Source: an uncultured Clostridia bacterium (GTDB taxonomy: Bacteria; Bacillota_I; Bacilli_A; RFN20; CAG-288). Taken from it: a stretch of 19,796 nucleotides of DNA. This document shows, in pieces, positions 1 through 7,893 of this stretch; positions within the stretch are counted from its first letter, which is position 1, and every line of letters starts with the position of its first letter. Below the pieces are notes generated by a model. The model was given only the letters and a program-made list of their open reading frames with translations. It was not told where the DNA came from and searched no databases. The stretch is taken from assembly GCA_900313465.1 (NCBI GenBank), contig OMRU01000001.1, positions 1-19,796 of the forward strand, in the 5' to 3' direction. The position numbers and the translations under genes are program-made.

Positions 1-772
1 AACCATTCAGATAGACAAAACAACGATTATCCTTGAAAAGAAGAGAAATAGTACAGTTCAATTCTTTTTCTAATTGGATAACACCTTTTCTTCTTTGATC
101 ATGAATCACTCTTCTTCCTTCTTTTTCATCTTCAGAGAAAATCTCAAATTCTTTCGTAAACAATTCATCATTTTGAATGACAGTTTGCTTTAGTTTCTCA
201 GGGACATGAAATAAATCATGATCTTTCCTATTTAAGAGCAAAACAGGAAAATGAACAAAGACAGGAAGCTTGAAGGCGATATATCTACCTTTTTCCTGAT
301 TTTGCTTATAGGTATAGGCAAAGGAAGTAAAGGTAACCTTATGCATATTACCTTTATATCGAGAAGTGGCATCTTCCTGAAGTGGTTTAAATTCTTTTAA
401 CAGAAATTCCTTCTTTTCTCTTTCTTCATCAAGTTGATACATGAAAGCAAAATTATCATAAGAAGCAAACGCATAAAGAAGAAGCAGGGTGCTATATAAA
501 GCCATCTTGAACTGACGAGGTCTTCTTTTCGCTTTCAAGATAAAGATAATTGGAACAAGAAGAAGCAAGGCTAATCCTAGAATTCCAAAGATAAGGAGAA
601 AACGCCCTTGCTCAAATATGCTTCCAATCACCAGTAAGGCAATACCAGCAAGAGCAAATAAAAGAGCTATCATCAAGTCGATGATACTGCGGCCTAGATA
701 ATATCTTCTGGCTTCTTCAAGATAAGGAATGGTTTCCTGATCAGTTTTAAAACTTGGTCTTTCTTTTCTCAT
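1..772 (-). CDS. DUF3137-like membrane protein, 3' end beyond the window
   Basis: An open frame of 257 codons starts at the ATG at 772-770 and runs off the left edge, so the C-terminus is missing. The N-terminus is charged and likely cytosolic. Two hydrophobic segments follow at about residues 31-51 and 57-79, and a weaker one lies near 90-103. After these comes a soluble domain with the order F-x-Y-x-Y near 151-155, then a stretch resembling NDELFTKEFEIFSED at 201-215. This layout resembles the DUF3137 family of unknown function, but that is recalled from family appearance, not from a search. An in-frame TAA just upstream makes this ATG the first possible start. There is no clear Shine-Dalgarno. 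A TATAAT lies 9 nt before the ATG, which suggests a leaderless mRNA. It lies downstream of tldE on the same strand, 143 nt away. Confidence 0.72.
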   Translation of the reverse strand, partial: MRKERPSFKTDQETIPYLEEARRYYLGRSIIDLMIALLFALAGIALLVIGSIFEQGRFLLIFGILGLALLLLVPIIFILKAKRRPRQFKMALYSTLLLLYAFASYDNFAFMYQLDEEREKKEFLLKEFKPLQEDATSRYKGNMHKVTFTSFAYTYKQNQEKGRYIAFKLPVFVHFPVLLLNRKDHDLFHVPEKLKQTVIQNDELFTKEFEIFSEDEKEGRRVIHDQRRKGVIQLEKELNCTISLLFKDNRCFVYLNG

Positions 773-781
773 AGCATCATT

Positions 782-787
782 ATTATA
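782..787 (-). promoter_or_regulatory. -10 box of the DUF3137-like gene
   Basis: Perfect TATAAT read on the minus strand, ending 9 nt before the ATG at 772. No convincing -35 is visible. A 12-bp perfect palindrome, CTCTCTAGAGAG, lies immediately upstream at 790-801 and may stand in for a regulator site. If this is the promoter, transcription starts within a few bases of the ATG. Confidence 0.45.
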
Positions 788-847
788 TACTCTCTAGAGA
801 GGAAACTTGAGGATCATTCCTCGGATTTTGATTTTGTAAACCGCCTT

Positions 848-889
848 TGTACTGAACCCCTCTTGTTGGACCATTGAGGGTTCAGTACA
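848..889. other. Hairpin downstream of tldE
   Basis: Perfect 12-bp inverted repeat, TGTACTGAACCC (848-859) and GGGTTCAGTACA (878-889), with an 18-nt loop. It lies 27 nt after the tldE stop. On the minus strand the following bases are AAAGGCGG, with no U tract, so it is not a canonical terminator for tldE, although it may help protect or end that transcript. A smaller hairpin, GAGGA/TCCTC, follows at 809-822. Confidence 0.5.
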
Positions 890-915
890 CTTCTTTCCTA
901 TTTTATGTTTTTCAA

Positions 916-2241
916 TTATTTACCAGAGACAGCCAATCCTTTCACAGCGATAGATGGGATGAATCTAGCCTGTTCAGGATCAATATCATTACCAACGGCA
1001 ATGACACTATTAAACAAGTTCTGTAAGTTACCGGCCATGACCATCATGGAAAGGGCGCCTTCCTTCTTACCATCCTTGATGATATAGCCTTCACATGGTA
1101 ACGAGAAATCCAACGTCTGGCCATTGATGCCAGAGTTTAAACCAGAAACGGAAGTGATGTATAAACCGTTCTTGATTTTGGCAAACAAGGAATCAAGATC
1201 GTGTTTTCCAGGTTTGACAACAACCAAGGTTGGACTGCCGTTGCCGTTACCAGAGGAGCAACCATTGGATTCTCTGTTTTCCACATTAGCAGTTTCAACA
1301 GAATAGAAATAATCTTCTAAGACACCGTTCTTGATGAAAGTGAAATCCAGAGTTGGATAACCATCGGCATCATAACTTGAAGCAGAAGGAGAAGTGACAT
1401 GAGGCATATTCTTCATGGTCAACAATTTAGAAACAATCTGACTGCCCTTCTTTCCTTCAAACAAGGATAAATGCTTCTGAACGGATTTGGCATTGAGTTG
1501 ACCTAAGAAGAAACCTAACAAGGAACCAAATGAAGATCTCGATAAGACAGTCTTATAGGTCTTGGATTTGCATGGACCAGTACCAAAGAAGTCAACAGCG
1601 CTATGGATGGCTTCATCAATCGCTTCTAAGGCATGTTTTCTTAAATCTTCTAAAGACTTTGGAGAATTAAAGGACTTTCCACCGCTTCTTGGTTCACCTT
1701 TTTCATCCTGAGCAACAATAGAAATATAACCAAAGAAGTAGGTCATCTTATCAGAGCATTTCATACCATAGGAGTTGGCTTTCATGCTTTCAGAAGTCTG
1801 CATGGTCACATCAATAGAGACTTTATCAAGACGCGGATCTCGAGACTTGACTTCCTTACATAATTCAAGAGCAAATTCTCTTAATTCTTTTAAGGTTGCA
1901 GGTTTGAATTCCTTCAAGGCAGTCTTGGCTTTCTTATATTTCTTACCACCTTTGAAATAATCATCGGCGTTAGCTTCCTTACCAAACTTGGCGCTTTCTA
2001 AGACCTTATTTGCCATGAAAGCTGGCGTAAGATTATCAATCGCATCCGTAGCAAAAGAACCTTGTTTTCCTTCAAATATACCCTTGGCAGAGATATCCTG
2101 AGCGGTACCGATCTGCTGTTGTTCGACTTCACCATTGAAGACTTCAACTGAAGCTTCGGTAGAAACAGAATAGCTGACCTGATATGGTTCTAAGCCAAGT
2201 TTCTTGGCTTCTTCAAAATATTTTTTCAGATTCAATCTCAT
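916..2241 (-). CDS. tldE: TldE/PmbA metalloprotease-complex subunit
   Basis: 441 aa, close to the length of E. coli TldE/PmbA (about 450 aa). In known systems TldE forms a heterodimer with TldD. TldD supplies the zinc-protease site and TldE the partner surface, and the complex degrades unfolded peptides, trims microcin B17 precursor and degrades CcdA. As expected for the E subunit, no HExxxH motif is present. The C-terminal half has family-typical features: a SSGNGNGSPT stretch, a GLYITSVSGLNSGINGQT segment and MAGNLQNLF near the end. It is cytosolic, with no signal or membrane segment. Its ATG shares one base with the tldD stop codon (TAATG), so translational coupling is likely. No precursor-peptide gene was seen nearby, so the substrate is unknown. 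Confidence 0.93.
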   Translation of the reverse strand: MRLNLKKYFEEAKKLGLEPYQVSYSVSTEASVEVFNGEVEQQQIGTAQDISAKGIFEGKQGSFATDAIDNLTPAFMANKVLESAKFGKEANADDYFKGGKKYKKAKTALKEFKPATLKELREFALELCKEVKSRDPRLDKVSIDVTMQTSESMKANSYGMKCSDKMTYFFGYISIVAQDEKGEPRSGGKSFNSPKSLEDLRKHALEAIDEAIHSAVDFFGTGPCKSKTYKTVLSRSSFGSLLGFFLGQLNAKSVQKHLSLFEGKKGSQIVSKLLTMKNMPHVTSPSASSYDADGYPTLDFTFIKNGVLEDYFYSVETANVENRESNGCSSGNGNGSPTLVVVKPGKHDLDSLFAKIKNGLYITSVSGLNSGINGQTLDFSLPCEGYIIKDGKKEGALSMMVMAGNLQNLFNSVIAVGNDIDPEQARFIPSIAVKGLAVSGK

Positions 2242-3641
2242 TATTCGTTACCTCCAGCGCCACCGACAAGCATCTTGGAAATGAGTAATGTCGGCTGACC
2301 AACTTCCACATAGCAGGAACCAGAAGCAGCACCACAGACACCTGGGGCTCTTGTGCAGTCGTTGCCGACCATGGTGATACGAGGAAGAATTTCATAACCA
2401 TAACCAATCAAGGAGACCGGTTTGATCAGATGGTCAATCTTACCATCCTTGATGAGATAAGCGACATCAGAAGTGAAGATGAACTGATCGGTAGATGGGT
2501 CGACCTGTCCACCGGTGAAACCTTTGCAATAGATGCCATTTTTGACGGAAGCGATGATATCCTTTGGATCAGAAGAACCACCACAGATATAGGTGTTGGT
2601 CATACGAGTGGTTGGCATATAACGATAGGATTCTCTTCTACAGGAACCGGTAGCTTTGACATCTTCCTTCATTCTTCTGGCCGTATAACGATCAAGCATG
2701 TAGGAAACAAGCACGCCATCCTTAATAAACTGATTACAGGTAGGAGCATGGCCTTCATCATCCACACTTTCACTGCCCCAGCCATTGACGATGGTACCAT
2801 CATCAACCGCGTTGACAACATCCGAAGCAATCTTCTGACCAAGTTTACCAGCAAAAGGAGAAGTATCCTTGGAAATGGCGCTACCTTCAAGTGGATGACC
2901 ACAGGCTTCATGGAACAAGACACCGCCAAAGTTGTTACCAAGAACAACTGGCATTTCACCACTTGGGCCTTCTGGAGCGTCAAGAAGAGCAACCGCCGTT
3001 TCAGCAGTCTCCTTACATAAAGTCTTAAAGTCAGTTTCGTTTAAGAATTCCAAGCCTTTGGATAAGCCTGGACCAGCAAAGTCCTGCTGGAACTGTTTAC
3101 CATCGCTAGCAACGGCTAGAACCATGATTCTGGTTCTGCATCTGTTATCCTGATGGATTTCACCATCAGAGTTATAGATTTCTACATGTTCGTCTTCTTC
3201 CATAAGACGAGTCATAACATCCTGAACTTTTTCAGAAACGGCATAAGCAGCCTTTTCCCCTTCTTCAAGATAAGAAAGTTTTTCTTCGGTCGTCCAGGAA
3301 GAGTGAGGAATCTCAACAGGAATAAGGTTCTTATGTTTCTTCTCTTTTAAGGAAGTGACTTCCAATTCCTGTTTGCCATCAAAACCTAAGGCTAATTCCT
3401 TAGCGAGTTCTAATAAAGCCTTCTTAGATAAATCAGCAGTATAGCCGTAAACCTGTTTGACACCCTTTAACAAACGGATGCCGACACCACAAGTCTTACC
3501 ACCGCTGACGGAATAGACTTTCTTGAATCTTCTGACGTAGGAATTGGTCAAGTTATCCTGATAGTAAATCTCTGCGTAATCCGCACCGGTAGTCAAACCA
3601 GCATTGAGAATTTCTATCGCTGTCTTTTTTGATAATTTCAT
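2241..3641 (-). CDS. tldD: TldD zinc metalloprotease subunit
   Basis: 466 aa (E. coli TldD is 481). The zinc-binding signature HEACGH is at residues 244-249, inside GGVLFHEACGHPLEG, and matches the HExxxH motif of TldD. It is the catalytic partner of the TldE encoded immediately downstream with a 1-nt overlap. A strong Shine-Dalgarno, AGAAAGG, lies 7 nt before the ATG. A terminator-like hairpin separates it from lysS upstream, so tldD-tldE may form their own two-gene operon. No distinct promoter could be picked out in the 53-nt gap, so some read-through from lysS is possible. The C-terminus ends in a Gly-rich tail. In Bacillota this pair is often an orphan of unknown substrate. Confidence 0.95.
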   Translation of the reverse strand: MKLSKKTAIEILNAGLTTGADYAEIYYQDNLTNSYVRRFKKVYSVSGGKTCGVGIRLLKGVKQVYGYTADLSKKALLELAKELALGFDGKQELEVTSLKEKKHKNLIPVEIPHSSWTTEEKLSYLEEGEKAAYAVSEKVQDVMTRLMEEDEHVEIYNSDGEIHQDNRCRTRIMVLAVASDGKQFQQDFAGPGLSKGLEFLNETDFKTLCKETAETAVALLDAPEGPSGEMPVVLGNNFGGVLFHEACGHPLEGSAISKDTSPFAGKLGQKIASDVVNAVDDGTIVNGWGSESVDDEGHAPTCNQFIKDGVLVSYMLDRYTARRMKEDVKATGSCRRESYRYMPTTRMTNTYICGGSSDPKDIIASVKNGIYCKGFTGGQVDPSTDQFIFTSDVAYLIKDGKIDHLIKPVSLIGYGYEILPRITMVGNDCTRAPGVCGAASGSCYVEVGQPTLLISKMLVGGAGGNE

Positions 3642-3654
3642 ATGTTAGCCTTTC

Positions 3655-3688
3655 TATGAAAATTGCGAGGAGTATTCCCCCTCGCAAT
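3655..3688 (-). terminator. Terminator after lysS
   Basis: On the minus strand a 9-bp perfect stem, ATTGCGAGG / CCTCGCAAT (arms at 3680-3688 and 3662-3670), has a 9-nt loop and is followed by TTTTC. It lies 7 nt after the lysS stop and just before the tldD ribosome binding site. The U tract is short, so termination may be partial. Confidence 0.7.
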
Positions 3689-3694
3689 CAAACT

Positions 3695-5200
3695 TTACTT
3701 TCTCTTTAAGGTTGGGAAGAGGAGGACATCACGGATAGAATCGGTTTCCGCAAAGAACATGCACATACGGTCGATACCATAACCGATACCGCCAGCCGGA
3801 GGCATACCATATTCCAAAGCCTCTAAGAAATCATAGTCGATTTCATTGGCTTCTTCGTTACCATTTTCTCTTTCCTTGAGTTGTTCTTCAAAACGAGCTC
3901 TCTGATCGATTGGATCGTTAAGTTCAGTGTAGGCGTTGCACATTTCCTTAGTGGAGATATACATTTCAAATCTCTGAACGAATCTTGGATCATTTGGATC
4001 CTTCTTGGTCAAAGGAGAGATATCAGCTGGATGACCACATAAGAAGGTTGGCTGAATCAAATCTTCTTCGCAGAACTTTTCAAAGAAGGCATTGACGATA
4101 TGACCCCATAAGAAGTGAGGTTCAACTTCAACATTAAACTTGGCAGCAACTTCCTTAGCACCTTCAAGGGTATCAATCTGATAGAAGTCGACACCAGTCT
4201 TTTCCTTGATGGCGTCGCACATATTGACCTTCTTGAATGGCTTGGAGATATCAATTTCATGACCTAACCAGTTGAACTGTTCCTTGCCGACGACTTCCTT
4301 AGCAAGATAGTGGAACAAGTCTTCGGTCATCTTCATCATATCATCAAGATTACCAAAGGCCTGATAAGCTTCCATAGTAGTGAATTCTGGGTTATGAGTG
4401 GTATCGATACCTTCGTTACGGAAGATACGACCGATTTCATAAACTCTTTCCATACCGCCAACAAGAAGTCTCTTCAAATGTAATTCGGTAGCGATACGAA
4501 GATAGAATTCTTCATCCAAAGCATTGAAATGAGTGATAAATGGTCTAGCAGAAGCACCAGTCAAGACAGAACTCAAGATTGGAGTTTCGACTTCCATGAA
4601 ACCTAAAGAATCCATGAAGCGACGGATACCGGAGACAAGTCTTGGTCTCATGAAGGAAGTTCTTCTGGTATCATCGTTGACGATAAGGTCAACATAACGA
4701 CGTCTTCTTCTATCTTCTGGATCAGTTAAACCATGGAACTTATCTGGAAGTGGATGTAAGGCTTTGACAAGGTGAGTGTATTTGGAAACACGGATGGTGA
4801 TTTCACCAGTCTTGGTCTTCATCATATGGCCTTCGACACCACAGATATCACCTAAATCAGCCATCTTGAATAAAGCGTAGTTCTCTTCACCGACAACATC
4901 CTGACGGATGTAGCACTGAATCTTACCGGTCTTATCCTGAAGAGTGAAGAAAGAAGCTTTACCCATCTTTCTGAGTAAAACGATTCTACCGGCTAAACTG
5001 ACAGTAGTATCTTCCTTGATTTCTTCGTCAGCCAAATAGGCGTAGGTTTCTTTTAAACCAGAGGCACAGGAATCAACATCGAATTTCTGACCGAAAGGAT
5101 CGATGCCTTTTTCCTTGTAGATTGCTAACTTTTCTCTTCTGTGCTGTTCCTGATCGTTGAGATCCTGAGCAGGCTTGACTTGCTGATTGTTATTTTCCAT
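3695..5200 (-). CDS. lysS: Lysyl-tRNA synthetase, class II
   Basis: 501 aa, full length. It charges tRNA-Lys in the cytosol. The N-terminal OB-fold anticodon-binding domain spans about residues 67-147. Class II motif 1 is near FMEVETPIL (201-209). Motif 2 is the RIFRNEGIDTTHNPEFT block (258-274), and motif 3 is GGIGYGIDRMCMF (470-482). The N-terminus is Gln/Asn-rich, as often seen in bacterial LysRS. The start is set by AAGGAGT, 7 nt upstream of the ATG. A promoter is visible at 5252-5280 and a hairpin terminator follows the stop, so it is probably transcribed alone. Confidence 0.98.
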   Translation of the reverse strand: MENNNQQVKPAQDLNDQEQHRREKLAIYKEKGIDPFGQKFDVDSCASGLKETYAYLADEEIKEDTTVSLAGRIVLLRKMGKASFFTLQDKTGKIQCYIRQDVVGEENYALFKMADLGDICGVEGHMMKTKTGEITIRVSKYTHLVKALHPLPDKFHGLTDPEDRRRRRYVDLIVNDDTRRTSFMRPRLVSGIRRFMDSLGFMEVETPILSSVLTGASARPFITHFNALDEEFYLRIATELHLKRLLVGGMERVYEIGRIFRNEGIDTTHNPEFTTMEAYQAFGNLDDMMKMTEDLFHYLAKEVVGKEQFNWLGHEIDISKPFKKVNMCDAIKEKTGVDFYQIDTLEGAKEVAAKFNVEVEPHFLWGHIVNAFFEKFCEEDLIQPTFLCGHPADISPLTKKDPNDPRFVQRFEMYISTKEMCNAYTELNDPIDQRARFEEQLKERENGNEEANEIDYDFLEALEYGMPPAGGIGYGIDRMCMFFAETDSIRDVLLFPTLKRK

Positions 5201-5251
5201 AAGTGGACTCCTTAAATATAAATATATTTAAAATCAAATTTAAACCACACA

Positions 5252-5280
5252 ATTATAACGTAAGAGAAGGCAAAAGTAAA
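5252..5280 (-). promoter_or_regulatory. Sigma-A-type promoter of lysS
   Basis: On the minus strand TTTACT (5280-5275), a 17-bp spacer and a perfect TATAAT (5257-5252). Transcription would start near 5245, giving a leader of about 45 nt. No T-box sequence is visible in this leader; it is too short for one. Confidence 0.6.
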
Positions 5281-5319
5281 AAACAAGTCGAAAAAGTAGG
5301 GGTAATTCTTAATTTTTTG

Positions 5320-6570
5320 CTATTTTTCTTCCTGATAAACCCCATCAAGAAGGTCCATCACCTTATTATCAAAACCGATATCGAGAACAAAATTCTTCTT
5401 AAACGCCTTGCGGATAGACTCGTTGAGATATTCTTTGATTCTCGTCTCTTCCACTTCATTATCATTTTCTTCTGGTACTACCAGTTCAAAATGAATGTGA
5501 CAGAGATCATCTTTATAAAACGTATGAAGATCATGCATCTTGATTTTCACATCCGAATGCTGCTGAAGAGATTCTAAGATCACCTCTTTTAACATCTTGG
5601 TCTCTGGATCATTGACCTTGACTGGATCCATGTGAATGGTCAGGTTGACATTCAGTTGATCCAGAGCTTCATTTTCAATCGTATCAATCACATCATGAGA
5701 GTCATTGATATCAACTCTATCATCGACTTCTACATGAAGCACACCATAAACGAGGTTACCATAATAGTGAAGCATCAAGTCATGCATGCCTAAAACATCT
5801 TCGTGAGATTTCACAATGTTGACAATACCTTCAATCAATTCTTTGCTCGGTTGCTGACCGATGAGAGCTGAAGCTGCCTCCTTCATGATACCAGCACCAG
5901 AAAGAAGAACAAAGATCGCGACAACTAAAGTAAAGAAGCAATCAAAATCATAAGAAGTAAACCAGGTGAGGATGACACCGATGATGACAAAGGTCGTGGT
6001 GATGATATCATTTCTGGCATCTTTTCCTAACGCCTTAAGTGGCATCGAATCAATACGCTTACCCAAACTGAAATAAACATATGCCTGGAGTAATTTACCC
6101 GCAATCGCAACAGATAAGATAACAAGTGTCACCACATATAAAGGATAAGAGAATTCACCAACTGGTGGCTTACCTGTATCTATCAAAGTAGCAAAGAAAG
6201 CAAAGGTATCTCTACATCCTTGATAAAACATCACCATGGATAAACCGATGACGATACATCCGATGATCAAAGAAAGAATATATTCCGCTCTTTGATGACC
6301 ATAAGGATGTTCCTTATCTGGTTTCTTGGCGCTGACTTTTACCCCGACGATGCTGATGAAGTTATTACCAAAATCAGATAAGTTGTTCATGGCATCCGTG
6401 ACAATGGAATAAAGGCCAAGAAAAACACCGATGAAGATCTTGCCTACAAACAAGATCAAGTTTGTGAACAAACCAAAAAACGAAGCGAAAAGTCCATATC
6501 TTTTACGGACAATCAGATTAGAGGTATTGCGATAGTCTTTGACAAATAATTTCAATAGCAATGTAATCAT
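5320..6570 (-). CDS. Cation diffusion facilitator (CDF) transporter, predicted Mn-type
   Basis: 416 aa membrane protein. CDF transporters export divalent metals by proton antiport. About six membrane segments lie in residues 28-230, and a long cytosolic C-terminal domain follows (about 240-416). The family motif PYGHQRAE is at 89-96. The transport-site residues by family alignment are N62 and D66 in TM2 (NNLSD) and D184 and D188 in TM5 (DARND). This N-D/D-D set differs from the H/D-D/H-D set of Zn exporters such as CzcD or YiiP and matches Mn exporters such as MntE, so Mn export is inferred. The start lacks a Shine-Dalgarno; TAGAAT ends 6 nt before the ATG. It is divergent from the gene at 6658. 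No clear terminator follows, so lysS could receive read-through. Confidence 0.92.
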   Translation of the reverse strand: MITLLLKLFVKDYRNTSNLIVRKRYGLFASFFGLFTNLILFVGKIFIGVFLGLYSIVTDAMNNLSDFGNNFISIVGVKVSAKKPDKEHPYGHQRAEYILSLIIGCIVIGLSMVMFYQGCRDTFAFFATLIDTGKPPVGEFSYPLYVVTLVILSVAIAGKLLQAYVYFSLGKRIDSMPLKALGKDARNDIITTTFVIIGVILTWFTSYDFDCFFTLVVAIFVLLSGAGIMKEAASALIGQQPSKELIEGIVNIVKSHEDVLGMHDLMLHYYGNLVYGVLHVEVDDRVDINDSHDVIDTIENEALDQLNVNLTIHMDPVKVNDPETKMLKEVILESLQQHSDVKIKMHDLHTFYKDDLCHIHFELVVPEENDNEVEETRIKEYLNESIRKAFKKNFVLDIGFDNKVMDLLDGVYQEEK

Positions 6571-6642
6571 ATCTATATTCTACTATACATTTCAGGTTAG
6601 CGTTTTCTAATCTTTCTTCTATCTTTAGGAATAACAACACTT

Positions 6643-6648
6643 TATAAT
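6643..6648 (+). promoter_or_regulatory. -10 box of the 6658 gene pair
   Basis: Perfect TATAAT ending 9 nt before the ATG at 6658. No good -35 (TATCTT at 17 bp is poor) and no Shine-Dalgarno lie between it and the start. The transcript would begin at or within a few bases of the ATG. Confidence 0.5.
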
Positions 6649-6657
6649 AGTCTCAAT

Positions 6658-7332
6658 ATGAATACCATGAAATTAAGAGAACTTCATCTATTGATGAATG
6701 CTGAATTAGCGCTAGCTTGCCAGGCTTCCTTAAACAAGTTTGCCTTCCTTCTTTCTTTAGAGGGCGCTTTGGAAGGAAAAGATGGCTTAGACGAAGAAGA
6801 AAGATTTGATGACGACACCTACGAATTACAGGATAAACTCTACAACATCTACCTTCCGATGATGAAGGAAGTAGATTCTCACTCCAGAGTTCTTCCTGAA
6901 CTTGGAGTCAAGGCTCATATCATCCCTACCCTGCTTTTAGAAGACTTGAATGTGATTCTCACCTACAAAGAAGATAGCAACAACATCACCGATTCTCCTT
7001 TCAGCCCTTATGATATCGACAAGGATAGTTTTAAAGAATCCATCATGGAATTCTATATCCGTCTTCTTTCCATTCTCAGAGTCGACGCCTGGATTGAAGA
7101 TATTGAAATGGGCATCCAGGAATATGGTATCAACCCATATGTCGTCCCTGAAGAAGATGACAACACAGGAGTAAACATCCTTGATGGAATCTACGAAATG
7201 TCTTTAGATGAAATGAAGGAAGAAGTCAATAGACACCTCTTAATCAGAGACAACGACACGGATCAGCAACAAGAAGACAAAGCCTCCTTGAAAGCCTTGA
7301 TGGTCACACTAGAAAAATACGAGGATAAATAA
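6658..7332 (+). CDS. Uncharacterised acidic protein, first gene of a pair
   Basis: 224 aa that I do not recognise. It is soluble and mostly helical in appearance, with no signal peptide or membrane segment. It is strongly acidic, with a Glu/Asp-rich stretch near residues 42-54 (GLDEEERFDDDTY) and another near 161-166 (PEEDDN). The C-terminus has a QQQED run followed by a short helix. It uses the same ATC/GAA-rich codons as the core genes, so it looks native. The start chosen is the first ATG, and M4 is an alternative; neither has a Shine-Dalgarno, and a TATAAT 9 nt upstream suggests a leaderless mRNA. Only 2 nt separate it from the next gene, so the two are almost certainly co-transcribed and may work together. 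Confidence 0.75.
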   Translation: MNTMKLRELHLLMNAELALACQASLNKFAFLLSLEGALEGKDGLDEEERFDDDTYELQDKLYNIYLPMMKEVDSHSRVLPELGVKAHIIPTLLLEDLNVILTYKEDSNNITDSPFSPYDIDKDSFKESIMEFYIRLLSILRVDAWIEDIEMGIQEYGINPYVVPEEDDNTGVNILDGIYEMSLDEMKEEVNRHLLIRDNDTDQQQEDKASLKALMVTLEKYEDK

Positions 7333-7334
7333 TC

Positions 7335-7844
7335 ATGAACTTAGAAAAAGAATTACCAGAAATCGGCACGCCCGAACAAGCCTTAGAAAAGATGAAGAAC
7401 AGCTATCAGGCTTTCTTAGATAGCTTAGCCAAATTCATCACCATCGCCGAATATTACACCGACAAAGCCAACGAAGGTCAGCCCCTTCCAAGCGACTTCC
7501 AGACACGCTACACCTCTCATTATCAGAACCTAAAGAAAGAAACCGCCGAAAACATCGGCTATCAAATCGCCTTCTTTGCCTTAGTCTATCTCGATTTTGT
7601 CGAAGAAATCAAAGAAAATGTCCAGGCCTATCAGGATATACTTGTAAACGGTCCAGATAAAGAAGCTTCGGCTTATGATCAGGCTTGTGATTATCTTGCT
7701 ATCAAGGATGAATTCAGCGATATCATCACTACCTTAAACGACATTTCCATGACCATCGCAAGTGAAAGAATCGCAGAAACAAACCTCAACGATCCCGAAT
7801 ACGATTACAACGCCAAACAAGTAGAAGAAAGTCGTTTTAACTAG
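7335..7844 (+). CDS. Uncharacterised helical protein, second gene of a pair
   Basis: 169 aa that I do not recognise. It is acidic, soluble and predicted mostly helical, without signal or membrane segments. Aromatic and Tyr/Asp-rich patches recur, such as ITIAEYYTDKA, HYQN and DPEYDYN. A mildly hydrophobic stretch at about residues 77-90 (IGYQIAFFALVYLD) is more likely a core helix than a membrane span. The ATG lies 2 nt after the upstream stop, with GAGG 10 nt before it. A strong bidirectional terminator follows 16 nt after the stop. No function is proposed. Confidence 0.75.
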   Translation: MNLEKELPEIGTPEQALEKMKNSYQAFLDSLAKFITIAEYYTDKANEGQPLPSDFQTRYTSHYQNLKKETAENIGYQIAFFALVYLDFVEEIKENVQAYQDILVNGPDKEASAYDQACDYLAIKDEFSDIITTLNDISMTIASERIAETNLNDPEYDYNAKQVEESRFN

Positions 7845-7860
7845 AAAACAACTTAACTAA

Positions 7861-7893
7861 AATGCCTCTAGGTTTTTCCTAGAGGCATTCTTT
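7861..7893. terminator. Bidirectional terminator between the hypothetical pair and the FGGY kinase
   Basis: Perfect 12-bp stem, AATGCCTCTAGG (7861-7872) and CCTAGAGGCATT (7878-7889), with a 5-nt loop of T. On the plus strand it is followed by CTTTTATTTC. On the minus strand it is followed by TTTAGTTAAG. It serves both convergent transcripts. Confidence 0.88.

Noticed and set aside
848..889. Canonical rho-independent terminator for tldE
   Set aside because: The stem is perfect but the minus strand lacks a U tract after it, so it is listed only as a hairpin.
2430..3020. 196-codon plus-strand open frame opposite tldD
   Set aside because: It lies wholly inside tldD on the other strand, has no ribosome binding site and shows no family features. 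It is a by-product of tldD codon usage.
5203..5577. 124-codon plus-strand frame spanning the lysS promoter and the CDF 3' end
   Set aside because: Low-complexity AT-rich start, no Shine-Dalgarno, mostly antisense to the CDF gene.
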